From: Tenebrio molitor
Lineage: Eukaryota > Arthropoda > Insecta > Coleoptera > Tenebrionidae
Direction of reading: 5' to 3'
Assembly (NCBI RefSeq): GCF_963966145.1
Contig: NC_091052.1
Coordinates: 13,206,001 to 13,270,000 of the forward strand
DNA: 64,000 nt
Part shown: positions 23,901 through 38,900 of the stretch, one piece after another
How positions within the stretch are numbered: position 1 is the first letter of the stretch
Layout: each line of letters begins with the position of its first letter
Notes under the pieces: model-generated
The model's input: only the letters and a program-made list of their open reading frames with translations
The model's database searches: none
What the model was told of the DNA's origin: nothing
Made by a program: the position numbers and the translations under genes

Positions 23901-26900
23901 GCTCCTGTTGTTATGAAGCCCCCGCAGCCGGTCAAGCTGACCGAAGGGGACGAAATCGGTTTTCTAGTTGCCTCAATCGAAGCCTACGACAAAGATAATG
24001 ACACTCTCTGGTACGACATTGTCGGTAAGTAGTACAGTTTTGGTTGTGGACCTGTGGTGAAGAAGATATCGCAGGTGGAGATCCAAGGAACGACTTCTAC
24101 GTAGGTCGAGAACTCGGTAATGTCCTGTTGGCTCAAAAGCTCGACTACGAGGTCCAGAACGAGTACTGCCTCAACATCAGCGTCACCGATTCTGTACACA
24201 CTGTCTACACGCAGTTGAATGTATCAGTAATAGACATCAACGACCACCGGCCGGAGTTCTCCGAGTCCGTCTACAAAGTGGAGATCTCCGAAGCCGTCCC
24301 CATCGACACCGAGATCCTCCGGTTGCGCGCGGCGGATCGCGACGACGACACCAAACTCATCTACAGTCTCTACTCCGCACGCAACTTGATCTCTTTGCAA
24401 ACCTTCAAAGTCGATTCCATCACCGGCGTGATCTACTTGATCGACAATCTAGACCGGGAGACTCTCGACGAGCACATCCTCACGGTCATGGTCCGCGATG
24501 GTGGTACCCCAGCCAAGCGAAACTACGCGCGCGTGCGCATCATCGTGCACGACCACAACGACCACATCCCCCACTTCTCCGAACAGATCCTTGTAGGGAA
24601 AGTGTACGAATCGGCGGTGGTGGGGAGCGCGGTACTTCGAGCTTTTGCGGTAGACCACGACAAAGGGGACAACGCCAGGGTGACCTACTCGATCATTTCG
24701 GGGAATTTCGGCAACGTTTTTGCCATCGATGCGGACCTGGGGATCGTTTCCGTGGCTCGAGAGCTGGACATGGCCTCGGTGTCGGAGTACATGTTGAGGA
24801 TCAAGGCCACAGACCATGGACAACCGGCTCTGTCGTCGACGGTACCCGCGCACATCATGCTCACCATGGCGGACAACGCGCCGCCTAGATTCGCCCGGAA
24901 GGAGACAGCAGCGGAGATCTTCGAAGACCAGCCTTTGGGGAGCTACGTTGCGCACTTGACCGTCCGCAGTACTTCCTCCCTGCAGTTCGAAATAATCGAC
25001 GGTAATGTCAACGGTGCTTTCTTGATCAGTCCCAGTACTGGTGTGATCACGACGCAGAAGTACCTAGACTACGAGGCGAACAAATTCTACAACCTCACTG
25101 TGATAACCACGAATATGGTAAGTACCGAGTCACGGTGTCTCGCAGGTGTTAACACGCACGATCCAGGCTTCCGCTTCTGCCACCTGCAACGTGATCATCC
25201 ACATCTTGGACAAGAACGACAACGTCCCGCGATTCCTCCAAGCGAACTACTCGGGAGTGGTCAGCGAGTCCGCACCGATCAGTTCTTTGATTTTGACCAA
25301 CAGCAGCGAGCCTCTGGTGATCAAGGCCTTCGACGCCGACTCCGAGATGAACGCGCTTTTGCACTACGACATCATCGACATCCTCCCCAGGAGGTACTTC
25401 CAGATCGACTCCACCACAGGCGCCATCAGGACGATCCGACTCTTGGACCACGAGACTTACGACAGGTTCACCTTCCACGTGCAAGTGTCGGATCTGGGCA
25501 ACCCCAAGCTCACCTCGGAGACGACGGCGCGCGTCGACATCGTCGTCAAGGATGTCAACGACTGTCCCCCCAAGTTCTCGCAGTCCACCTACAACGTCAC
25601 TTTGTTGCTTCCGACTTACAAGAACGTCGCCGTGGTGCAGGTTAATGCAACGGATCCAGACAGTTCCGAGAGTACTAGACTGAGGTTTGACATAATAGAA
25701 GGGAACAAGTTGGGAATTTTTGGGATCGAGTCGCGAACTGGTCTTATAACTGTTTTGCAACCGGAGAATATGAAGCATCTGTACAAGTTGCACGTGAGGG
25801 TCTCCGATGGGAAGTTTTCCAGTGTGGCGAAGGTTTTCATCCGGGTGGAGGAGTCCGACAATTCGGGCCTCATCTTCCAGAAGTCTTTGTACGAAGGGTC
25901 GATCGTCGAGAACTCGACCAAGATCACAACAGTCTGTGTGGTGAACGTGTTGGGGAGTGCCTTAAACGAATACTTAGAGTTCAAAATACTAAACCCCACC
26001 AAGATGTTCACGATCGGTCTGACGTCCGGAGTGATCCGGACCACCGGAATCAAGTTCGACAGGGAGCTCCAGGACAAGTACGAGTTGATAGTGGAGGCGC
26101 GCAGCCACTACACCGACAAGGACAGACCCAGAGTGGCCCACGTGATCGTCAAAGTGACCATCCTGGACATCAACGACAACTGTCCGATGTTCGTCAACCT
26201 CCCCTACTACGCCGTCGTCTCGGTGGACGACGAGAAGGGGAGCGTCATCGCCAAAGTGCACGCCATCGACTTGGACAACGCCGAGAACGGAGAGGTGCGC
26301 TACGAGCTGATCAAAGGCCACGGAGAGCTCTTCAAGGTGCAAAGGGAGACCGGCGACATCGAGATCAAGCAGAACCTCGAAGGGCACAACCGCGAGTACG
26401 AACTGTTGATAGCGGCGTACGACAAAGGCGAGTGTGGGATCACGTGCGAGAAGAAGTGTTGAATGTGGTTTTCTTTTTAGGAATCACTCGCTGCAGGACG
26501 GACGTCACGGTTCACGTGAAGGTGATCGACAGGTCGATGCCGGTGTTCAAGAAGCAGTTTTACTCGGAGGTGGTGCCGGAGAATGTGGAGCTGCATTCGC
26601 CGCTCTCGATTTCGATCGAGGCGGAGTCGCCACTGTCGAGGAAGCTGATTTACAGTATAGTCAAAGGGAATGAATTGGAGGAGTTCGCGCTGGATTTCAA
26701 CACAGGTAGGTTTTGTTTATTGTGGAAGAGGTGCGAATGGGAAGGGAATTAAATTGAACAAGACGATCGGTTAAGCGAGTTTCGCTCCGATTCTGATCGA
26801 TCTAGACGTAGATAGATTTGCCATTCGCTCTTAAAGACGAGTAGAAGAATTTGAAGCCGGATTTGTTAACAGAAAAATTGTGATATTTTTAATTGGACGA

Positions 26901-29900
26901 AAACGAAGCTTCGCACTAATTAAAGATTATAACGAAAAAAATGTCAACGCCGAGATTGGTAGAAAGAACCAAATTAAATATAAATGTAGCGTTTAATGAA
27001 ATTTTCTTGAACCATTTAATAAATAAGTTTTTATACAGGGTGTTTTTGAAAGATGTGCAGAAATTTTAACCATGAGCTACTGGCTTCATGTAGAACTCGG
27101 AAAAAATATTTAAAAAATTCTATGTCAAAAAATAAAATGGCATTTATTTTTTGAGCTACAATTTTTTTTTAATTGCTTTTTGTCTTCTACGTTGTTCCAC
27201 AACCTCGTAGGTAAAATTTCGGCACATTTTAAAAATACACCCTGTATATCATATTTTATAAAACATACACCAATGCGGTTTCCTTGTTTTAAAGCATATT
27301 TCCTATAGGTTACTTCGCATTAGCGTACATTTTATAAAACATGATGGTGTATTTTTAAAATTTTACCTACGAGGTTGTAGAACAACGTAGAAAGCTAAAA
27401 GCAATTTAAAAAAATTGTAGCTCAAAAAATAAATATCATTTAATTTTTTGACATAGAATTTTTTAAATATCTTTTCCGAGTTCTGCATGAAGCCAGTAGC
27501 TCGTGGTTAAAATTTCTGCACAACTTTCAAAAACACCCTGTATAGAGGACCAATCGAAAGAAAGTTTGAATTGCATAAATGGTGGATGCGCCGGGAAAAT
27601 TTGGTGGTAGATGTAACAATATCTTCGTTGTTTGTCACGTTAGGTTAAATCTAAAAACTGTCTTTTATGGAGTTTTTTTTTTTGGGAATTTAACGAAAAC
27701 AATCGCAGTTCTCTATCTCGAATGGTAATCGGAAAAATGAGGAAATTTGTGAATAGCAAAAATGGTGGGTGCGTCGCAAATAAATAGAACAATAGGTCCG
27801 TTGCTTGCTGAGCTACATCAGATTTAGAAACAGCATTTTGTAGATTTATTTTTGAAGAATCAAGTCTGTCTTGAACAGCAAACAAGAAAATTAAAATTAT
27901 TTGAAATGCATAAATGGTGGATACACCGGAAGATTTTTATTAATGGTAACAATATCTCGTTCATCGAACTACGCCAGATCTAAAAACAGGTTTTTTTTTA
28001 AATTAAATAAACGGAGATAGTAAAATAAGAATCCTGGTATCGATAAAGGAAGAAAAGCTTCAAAATTGTTTCCTTCTTTGATTTGAAAATTAATTGGGAA
28101 TGATAGTGACAAAATAATATTTAAAGATTAAATTTTGAAATATCTTTCTTATGCACCCTTAATGAAAACGGTAATTTAACGTACTCATAAGCGGACGAAA
28201 AGTAACTCTTTTTCGGACGCTGGCCGTGGCGCCGATCTGTTGGTCTGTTGAGTAAGTCAGCAACGAAACCGACAAAACCAATCATTGTCCAGTCACCATT
28301 AATTATGTAAATAAGTAATTGTATTGCAAATACTAAATTTCTAGATTTGTTGGCAAACTGATAACAAATACTATTAAAAAAAATTGTTAATCTGTATTAA
28401 TAAATTTATTTTTCTTCAAACGTCCGTAAATTATGACATTATCCTGCTGCATTGATAATGCTAAAGTGTCACTTCATTGTCATGGCATCTAACGAGCTGA
28501 CGAGCGGCAGATAAAGGTATTATCTCCGCTGAAAGCGGCAGATAAAGTTATTATCTCCGCTGAGGGCGTCCGTGAAGTTATTATCTCCGCTGATGAGCGG
28601 CAGTAAAGTAAACTACCTAAATCATTTGAAATTCCTACCTGGTTTCTTAACATGTCTTAAATACATAATTTGTTATGAAGGTTTGAAAAAAAAATAGTAT
28701 ATGTTATTCGGAGCAAAAATAGTTTTATGTGCTTTGGCTGGTTTGTCAGCCTCACTGCGTTCGGCAGCCAATCTACCAGCCGCAGCACATAAAATTTCAT
28801 TTTTGCTCATAACAATATACTATTATTTGTTCATTTGAAAAAGGTAGATACAAAATAAATGTGTAATTTTTTCAATGATATCTTTTGCTTCGTGCGGCTG
28901 CCTAAAAAATTGAATGTGCACTTCTGCCAAAAAGTGCCTTTTGTCCTCGCCTGTTGTCAAGCCTCGGCTGGGCCTCGGCCAGAAAAATTCAGACTCAAAC
29001 AAAAATGATGCATTTTTTTGCCTTGATCTCGCTTAGTAATCAGGAAAGAAAAATTGAAAAGAAACAAGCAAAACAATTAATATAATATTTCCTTTATTTG
29101 TCGAGTCAGATTAGTTTTAAATTTTGCGTTTTATGGATCCTTTCTTGAGCTTTACTTCTTATAATAATAGTAAAATAAAAAATATTTATTTAATTAATCA
29201 ACTTAAGCACGTAACATTTTTGGTTTACAATAGAATCTGGAAAAGTGCGCCCAATGCTTGCAGCGTTTCCACGTTGAATGGCAAGGGAAATCCTTTCGAA
29301 AAGGAATTTCTTTGATTTTGAATCACCTGATTCCGCAATAAGTCACTCTCCGATGACATTAATGAAATCGATGGCTTCTTTGCACCAAGGGCCTAAGAAA
29401 AAATGTTTTCATTGCAAAAATGGGGGAGGTTTTTTAAATAAATATGACAATATCTCCGCTGGTTGTTAAACTACGTCAGAAAGAAAAACATTCTTTTGTA
29501 GATTTATTTTTGACGAATCTGATCAACAGATCCTCAAATCTCATATGTCGGAAAAAAAAAATAGGAATTTCAAAAGTGGTGGATGCACCGAGAAAAAATT
29601 TGTCAAGTTACGTCAGGTTGGAAAACCGCCTTTTTTTCTTGGCGAATCTTGTAAAGAAAACCGCAGTTTTCTATCTGTCCAAATTATGGGGAAAATGAAG
29701 ACATATTCGAGCTACAAAAGTGGTGGACGCGCCGAGAATTTTCTTATAGAAATATAACAATATCTCCGTCGTTTGGTGAACTCCATTAGATGTAAAACAT
29801 TTTTGTAGATTTTGTCTTGACAAATGTAATCCAGAAAAGCACAGGTCTCTCTCGAATGGCAATCGAGAAATAAAAAATATTTTTATTGCAAAAATGGGGA

Positions 29901-32900
29901 ACCTTTCGTAAGCAAACATGGCAGCATCTCCGCTGCTCGTTGATCCACATCAAATCGGAAAACATCGTTTTCTAGAATTTTTCTTGATTGGAAAAAAAAA
30001 TTACATGTCGCTATCTTAGGAAAAAACTTAAATCGAACCGGTGGAACGATCTTTTGCTCTGATTATGATAAATCCTCGCACGCAAACCAGATTTGCCATT
30101 CACCCTTAAAATGGTATCGAGCGAAAAAAATTCAAAGCCAAATTAATTAATAAAAAACAAATAGCAATGATATTTTTTATCGGACGAAAACGAAGCATTT
30201 AACTCGTTCGAACCAATATTGATTTTTTCCTCCTCTTTCAACTTGTTTTCGAGTGTTCCAGTCAAAGGAGCAAAATACACAAATTTAACTTTCTTTGGTG
30301 TTGGTTTTTCCTAACATTTGCAACCTCGACTGAGAGCCGAGAGTACATAAGTAATTTTTTAACATTAGCAGTAGACCCACGAATGGCATAATTTACCATA
30401 GATAAAACCCCCCGAAGTAAATACAATGACAATTAAATAAAATTTCCTTTTCGCAGCCCCCGACAGTAACAATGGTCCCTGTGAGTATTTGCATTAAATT
30501 ATTAATGTTTCAATTTATGCTTTTGGGCCTGCACACCTGTTGCTTTTTAACATGTCCCTCCGATGCCTCGTCCTAACAGAGCACCACAACTCGCATGAGT
30601 CACACTTTTATTTCCGTTCGTTTGCTTGTGTCACCACTCCGACTCGAGATTTTAACAGTTTTGGTCTTCGCGTGCTTGCGCACTCCACCCGTCCACTTCT
30701 TTGTGTAGACGTCGATTGTCCGCAGGTGTGATCTCGGTCGTGGACGAGCTAGATTTCGAACAGCAACCCCAATACGAGCTCCTCATCCGCGCCACCGACT
30801 CCGTTTCCGGCGTCTACGCAGAAGTTCCGGTTTCCATCGTGCTGCAAGACGTGAACGACTGCCCCCCGGAGTTCACCCAAGAGAACTACAACGTCTCCAT
30901 CTCGGAGGCGGCGCAATTCGGAACTCCGGTCCTCACGGTCTTGGCCAACGACAACGACACCGGAATCAACAAGAAGGTCAGCTACTCCATTCTGAACGAC
31001 AACAGCAACTCCAGCGAGTATTTCTACATCGACGAGAACGAAGGAGTTGTGTATTTGAAACAAGCACTCGATCACGAAGAAGCTAGTTCGCACCATTTCG
31101 TCGTGGTGGCGAAAGATCTAGGAGTGCCGAGTCTGTCCAGTACTGCGCACGTTTGGCTCACAGGTATTGATTTTTTTTTTTTTGATTTGTCTTGGGTGTA
31201 ATTGTTTTTTGGGTAGTGTTGGACATGAACGACAACCCCCCCAAGTTCGAACAAACCTCGTACATGTGTGGGTTGTTGGTCAACGCCAACCGCGACCAGT
31301 TCGTCACCATCGTCAAAGCCAGCGATCCAGACCTGGTGGACCAGAAGAATTTGCGCTACACTATCGTCGCCGGCAACGAACAACAAACCTTCTCCATGGA
31401 CCCGGAGACCGGAATCATCACTCTGACCAACTTAGCGAACTTCGGAAGCGACAAAACAATCATTTTGAACGTTTCGGTCTCGGATGGGGTCTACACAAAT
31501 TTTGCAAGACTGAAAGTGGAGTTGTTGCCGGCGAATCTGCACCCCCCGAAGTTCGACAAGGTGATTGTGGATGTGCAAGTCCCGGAAAATCAGTCCCCGG
31601 GATTTCCGGTCGCCGTGGTGAAAGCTACAGACGAAGACTTTGGAGAGTTCGGTGCAGTGTCGTATTCCATTCATTCGGATCTATTGAGCGAAACGTTCAG
31701 GATTGATAAGGCGACGGGAAAGCTCACCACCAAAGCGCGTCTAGACAGAGAAAAACAGAAGCTTTATGAAGTCCCGGTGATGGCGACGGATGGTGGGGGG
31801 CGGTCAGGATTCCTCACAGTGCGAATCAAAGTGGTCGACGAGAATGATAACGCGCCGTATTTTCTCCTGAAAGAGTACCAGGCGAGCATCCACTACAATC
31901 ACAGTCTCAACGTTTCTTTCATGAGGGTGAGGGCGGTGGACGCCGACGAGGGGGCGTCCGCACAGGTCAAGTACCAAATCTACGAGAAGAAGTCGTCGGA
32001 GGTCGCGGACATCTTCGAGGTCAATCCGGACACCGGCGACATCTCCCTCAAGAAGTCCGCCAGTTCTTGGGGTAAGTCTAAAGAGACAAGTTCACAATCG
32101 ATTAATTCTTGTAGTCGGTGAGGTGTTCCAGTTTTTCGTGAGGGCGACGGACAAGGGTCCGCAAGAGAAACACTCCGACGTCCCCGTTAACATTTTAATC
32201 ATGGGACCGAAGGATTTCCCTCCGGTGTTCGAGCGCAAGGACGACAAATATTTTCTGTGGGAGAACTCCCCTGCCGGTAAAGACAGTCGCGTGTTTGTCG
32301 ACCGCCGCCTAATCCGGTTTGCAGGTACCGTCATCACCAAATTGAAGATGGCGTCGAACGTGAGCGTCGTCTACCAGATCATCTCGGAGTTGGACGAGAG
32401 GCCGCAGTTCGAGGTGGACTCGCAAGGACAGATCAGTCTGGCGAAGCCGCTGGACTTCGAGACGCAAGATTCGCACCTGATCGGGGTGCTGGCGATGAGC
32501 GATTCGAGTCCGCCGATGACGGCGCTGGCGGAGGTCACGTTGAAGGTCTTGGATGAGAACGATCACGCACCGCAGTTCGAGAGCAGTCCGTATATCGTCT
32601 ACTTGGCGGAAAATACGGAAGAGGGCACTTCGATCGTTAAAGGTTTGTTTGGGTGGGGTTTTGCAACAGAAACCGTCGAGAGAAAAATATACATTTGTTT
32701 GTTCTCGTTAATTAACAATTAAAAAGTGTGAAATATTTTTTGTGTGCAACCGTACGCGAAATGAGCACTTCGCGTGCGTACAACAGGCCGCGAAATTGAA
32801 TTTCGCAGCCCTTGCCTTGACGACGGCCGTAAAAGTAAAAGTCATTTTTATATTTATTTATTATTACAATTACAACATATCTATCTGCATATTTCCGGTG

Positions 32901-35900
32901 TAATCTTACAAAATCTGGATTGGTTACAGTTAAAGTTTGATTTTGTGTCAGGAACGGCCACTATTAGTACAGAATTTTCATCCGGTTTGAAATTTCCGCC
33001 AGTGTCAAATGAGACAGCCGCATGAGGTTGAGGAGTCGATAAGAAAGATCCCCATTATCGATCTATCATCTATACGTAACATACACATGTGAATTAGGTT
33101 AATTTTGGTTAATTTTTCACCGATCAAAAAGAGAAATATCTCGTAACATTTCCTGAATGTCAGCAACAGACATTTTGGTTTATTTGTGTCTTTGCACGGC
33201 TCCTAATATTTCCACGAATAAAATAACCTAAAAAGGAGCAGATGATACAACCTAGCATAACAGAACTTAACATTTACCTTCCACAATCCACAATAAATAA
33301 ATTCCAATAAATAGGTAAGCCAGTACAACATTATCCGACACGGTTTTCACATTCTTCTTGTTACATCAGTCTCAAAGTCACTGTAACATTTTTCATATTG
33401 CCGTTTCGATTCTTCAGGTTTCAAATGTGACACTGCACAATTTATAATATTTTTTTAACTCTGGATGAGTACACGGAACTGAAACATCGTAATTTTCTTC
33501 GGACATTTTTGCAATTTTTCTCAAAGTGAATTGTTTTATCTATGTCGTTTCCATAGCGACATGGCGACATGTAGGCCGACTTTATTTTTATTGACAGTGA
33601 AGGAAATTTTACTTGTTCATTTTATAATTACAAATTTTCGGGTTGCACACAAAATGTTATGTACACCTTGGCTACGAGGCTACGAGGCTACGAGGTCCTT
33701 TGACGACCTCGAAATTGTCTTGTCTCGGCCGAAAAGCGGCCTTGACGACAATTTTTCTCTCGGTTCGTCAAAGTACGATTTCGCATCCTGGATATGCAAA
33801 TAACTATTATCGGCCGAAAACGAAAAAGAACCAATTATTTTTTTGTTAGAACGTTACAGTATCACCGTTAGTAATGAGACTAAATTAAATACAAGAGCTG
33901 TGTTGTAGATTTTTTGACAAAATTGGATCGAAAAAAAATGTCTAAAATAGCAATCCAAAAAATAAAAAAGATTTGTATTGCGAAATAGGACAAAAATTAT
34001 TAAACATAACGATATGACCGTCGTCTATCGAGTTGCGCCAGATCTGAAAACCGTCTTTTATAGATTATTGCTTGACGAATTTAACAAAGAAAATCACAGT
34101 TGTCTGTCTTCAAGAGTAATTGGAAAAATAAAGAAATATTTAAATAGCAAAAATGTTGGATGTGCTATAAATAAATGTAACAATATCTCCGTCGTTTGGT
34201 GAGCTACATCATAAGTGTATGTAAACAGAATTTTACAGATTTATTTTTGTCGAATCACGTCGAGGTAACCGAAGTTTCTATTTAAAACAGCACTTAGGAA
34301 AATTAATAGTTATTTATGCAACGAGTTTCTGTGTAAATTGGGCTTTTCTAATTGTCCGAGGGACAAGATTAAAACACGAGCGTAGCGAGGGTTTTAAGGC
34401 CTCGAGGGCAATTAGAAAAGCCCAATTTACACAGAGACTCGTTGCATACAAAATGTTATTGTTTGAAACGACGTCCCTGAAGCTTCAAAATCTTTTTAAA
34501 ATGGTTTCGCATATGCTTTGACAGTTTTGACAAATTTTTCAAGACCTGTCAGGAATGTAACGTTGAATGTGTTGTCTAGGGCAACGGTTCGTTATCTGCT
34601 CATTTTGCTTTAGGGCAGTTAAGAGGCAGTTTACAAAGGAGAAAAATGAGAATTTATGGCAACAATAAAAATATTTTAATTGCACAAATGGTGGATGCGC
34701 TGGGAAAGTTTCGAATTAAATGTCATACTTTCGGTATTTTTCGAGCCAGATCAGATCTAATAACTGAATTTTGGATTCGCTAGTGTTGACGTCGAATGGC
34801 AATCGAGAACTAAAAAATATTTTCATTGTAAAAGTGCGAGACATTTTAAAAATAAATGTGACAATGACGTGTCGAGCTACATGGGATCAAGAAAAAACGT
34901 TTTGTGGAATTTTTCTTGATGAATTTAACAAGGAAAAGCGCAGTTCTTTATAATCAACAGTAACTGGAAAAATAAAGAAATATTTCGATAGGAAAAATGT
35001 TGGATGCGCTGTAAGGAAATGTAACAATGTCTTTTGGTGCGGTGCATAATATTTAAGCACACCGTCTTATAGATTTTTTTTTGACGAAGCTCAAGTCAAG
35101 ATAACCACAAGTCTCGTATCTCGAAAAGCAATCAAGGAAGATTAGAAATATTTAAATTGCAAAAATGGTGGATGCGCCGGGAAAGTTTCGCAATAGATAT
35201 CATAATTACAATATTTTACGCGCTAGGTGGAATTTAAAAACTGCGTTTTGTGAGTAAATCGCAACTCTATAAGACCTGGAACGGCTACTGAAAAAAAATA
35301 TATTTCAAAAATTAAAGCAATTTTATAAATAAGTATGGCAATACCCTTGTTGTTTGTCTAGCTACGTCAGATTTAAAAAGGACATTTTACAGAATTTTTC
35401 TTAACAAATAAAACCACAGTTCTCTATTATCAATAATAATTGTAATAATAAAAAAGCCTTTAAGTAGCAAAAACGTTGGAAGTTCTATAAATGGCAGTAT
35501 CTAATAATATCTCTGTCGTTTAGTGAATTATATTAGATGTGAAATCAGCATTTTACAAATTTATTCTTGTCGAAGGTAACCACAAGTCTTTATCTCGAAC
35601 AGCAATAGTAGAAAATTACGAATATTTTAATTGCAACAAATGGTGGATGCACCGGGGAATTTTCAAAATAAATCTTACATATTTTTCCTGTATTTTTTGA
35701 GCCAAATCAGATCTAAAAACTACATTTTATAAATCTTTTCTTCACTGATCTAATCGAAAAAACCGCATGTCTTGATCTTGAATGGTAATCGAAAAATAAA
35801 AAATATTTTAATTGCAATGAAAGATTTTTTAAAATAAATGTTGTTTTGTCGGGCTACGTTAGATTTAAAGACAATCTTTTATAGGGTTTTTCTTGATGAA

Positions 35901-38900
35901 TTTAACAAAGAAAACCGCAGTTCTTTACCTCTGATAATAATAATTGGAAGAAGAAAGAAATATTTAGATAGCAAAAATGTGGGATGCGTTGTAAATAAAT
36001 GTAATTATATCTCTGTTGTTTGTCGACCTACATCAGATCAAGAAACGCCGTTTTATAGAATTTTTCCTGATGAATTTAACGAAGAAAATCCCAGTTCTCT
36101 ATTTTCAATATTTAAATAGCAAAAATGGTGGCTGCACTGTAAATATCGCGCGTTCAAATGAAATCCTGAGCTGAGTAGGCATTGGAAAAATTAAATCGTT
36201 TAGAACAGTGTAAAGTTTTAATTTCCCGCGGTTTGACACGAATGACATTTGTTTATGTCTAATCAGGACATAATAGAACATGTTTATTTTCAGCAAGGGG
36301 CACCCTTAGATATTTGCTTCGAGAATAGGAATCGTTAAGTCATACTATTTTTAATGTAAAACATTGAAAAGAAAGAAAAAAGAAAGATTTTTTTTGGCTC
36401 TAAATTTTAGGTTAGCTGTCAACATGCTCCAATTAATCTACGCTTTAAAAAAGCACAACAATTGACGGTTTACAACGGCTTCCCAGCCCAGGATTTCATT
36501 TGAACGCGCGATATTTTCTGAATAGGTACATTGTTGCCGGATCTTTTAAATCTAGTCTGTCCTTTTTAAATTGGAAGTAGCGAAATTATTTTGGCAATTT
36601 TGATTTTTCCTTTGACGGAAATTAAAATAATAAATCTGGCAATACGATGGTGGCAAAAAAATGTCTTACAGACAGACAAAAAAATAGTTGCATCCATTGT
36701 ATCACTGAATCAGTTAGACCCAAGTCATATCTATAAACTGCACTTTGTAGATCCTTTTTTGAAGAATCTAACCAAGAAAACCGAAAAATAAACAATACAA
36801 GGTGTTTCACGTAACTTTCCGAGATCTACGCCGAATTTATGCAGCTCAATATTCAGTAGTCACAAAATGCTAGATACCAAAATATACAATTTAATTATCA
36901 CATATGTATTATATCCCAAGTGCAAAATTTTTTATCGGAAATTTTTTTGCTAATGAACGAAAACATCCATAAATGAGGTCAGAAGACCAATTATTATTAG
37001 CAAATAAGAGCACGAGACGAAGTCGAGGGCTTTTATTTGATAATATGTAATTGGTCTTCTGACCGAATAATTTATGGATGTTTGAGTTCATTAGCAAAAA
37101 AATTGCCGATATTAAAATTTTGCACGAGGGGTATACGGCTGATTATTTCCTGAATAGAATGAAACCAAACGCATTATTTCCAATCCTTTTTATTCAAAAT
37201 AATTTATTTAAAAAAACAGGTACCGACATTTTTTATCAGATTATTGCACGTGCATTTTAGAGAAATTTTATCGGGTTATTTTTTGTTTTCTCGTTTTGAT
37301 TGGTCAATATTTCTCACGCAATTGGTTACTAAACACATGAAGGAAATAATCATTAATTATTAATTAATTATCGTTAATGGAAGTTATAAGTTATAAATGA
37401 AAGTAGTATTACGGGCTGTATTTAAATTTCGTTAGGGTTGGAAAGTTATGTGAATCACCCTGTGTAACAACGTCTCTGTTGTTTGTTGAGCTACTCAGAT
37501 CTAAAAACACCGTTTTAGAGATTTTTGTCTTGATAAATCAATCTAATTTTTTTAAAACGCATGTCTGCCTTGAATAAGAAGGCACTCTTTGACTTGGCAC
37601 CAAAAATCATTTTTGATAAAAACCGAGTTCTTTATTTTCTCCGTAGTTGTGGCCCACGACGAAGACCAAGGTGCCAACAGCGAGGTCCGATACAGCTTCA
37701 GCCACGACCTGGGCGACATGATGAACATCTTCGCGATCGACTCCCACACCGGATGGATCAGCACTCTGGTCAAGCTCGACAAAGAGACGAAAATGGAGTA
37801 CAAATTCTACGTCACAGCTACCGACAACGGTACTCCCAAACACTCGGCCCGCACCACCGTCATCGTCCGATTGAAGGACTACAACGACAGCCCCACCACC
37901 TTCAAGAAGCGCTTCTACGAGAGCGCCGTCAACGAAGACGCCCTCCCCGGCACCGTCGTCTTAGCCCTCGACACCATCGACGCCGACAGCGACTTGACCA
38001 CTCCCGTGGATTTCTACATCGTTTCAGGGGACCCAAGCTCGCAGTTCCAGATCCGGCAAACTGGTGAAATCTACGTTGCCAAACCGCTCGATCGGGAAAA
38101 CGTGCCGCATTACGACCTTCAGGTGCTGGTTACTGATGGCATGTTCACGGACGTCACGAATGTTTCTATAACAATATTGGATGCGAACGGTGAGTTTGGC
38201 TGGTTCGGGATTGGGATTGGTGTTTTTTTAAAAGTGCGTGAGGTTTGCTAATTTGTTTGTCTTTGGGTTCGCGACAGGCTGAGCCCGTATTTGCGGCGAA
38301 CTGACACGGATATTGTACATCAGCGGTCCAATACGGGAGTATGATGGGATTTATTGGCAAAGTTGGGGAAATATTTCGTATAAATAACGCGACGTCTGGC
38401 TTGCTTGGATAGATGGATCGACCTGAAAAGTTCTCTTTTACAGATTTTTTTAAGACGAAAGTACTGGAGAAAGTCGCGAGAATTTGTCATGAATAGAAAT
38501 ATTTTATGCAAAAATGGTGGATGCGCCGGGGAAATTTAAATTTGAATACAGTGTCTGTTGAGATGAAACAGATCTTAAAACTACGGCCACTAGACTTTTC
38601 TTGAGTTATATAATTTTTAAAAAATAATAAATAGAAAATGGTGGATGCGCCGCGACAATTTTAATAAATGCAGCAATATCTCAGTTGGTTATAGAGCTAC
38701 GTCAGGTCTAATAACTGTTTCTTGTAGATTTGTTTTTGATGGATTTAATAAATAAAACTCCAGGTCTGTTAGTGATCGGAAAATTTTCGAAAATATTTGA
38801 AAAGACGAAAGTAAGAAAGCAAATACATGTCCGTTATTTTTCAAGATAAATCAGAATAGCTTTAAGGACCTCTTCTTCACCAATCTAATCTAAAAACCCG

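Noticed and set aside
25146..25166. Alternative acceptor adding seven in-frame codons to a kug exon
   Set aside because: It would leave a 28-bp intron, shorter than any other here; the 49-bp version matches the neighbours.
24449..26387. Long antisense open frames (up to 214 codons) opposite kug exons
   Set aside because: Shadows of GC-rich cadherin coding sequence; the sense strand encodes clear cadherin repeats with consistent splicing. The same applies to 41215-42129 and 45255-47458.
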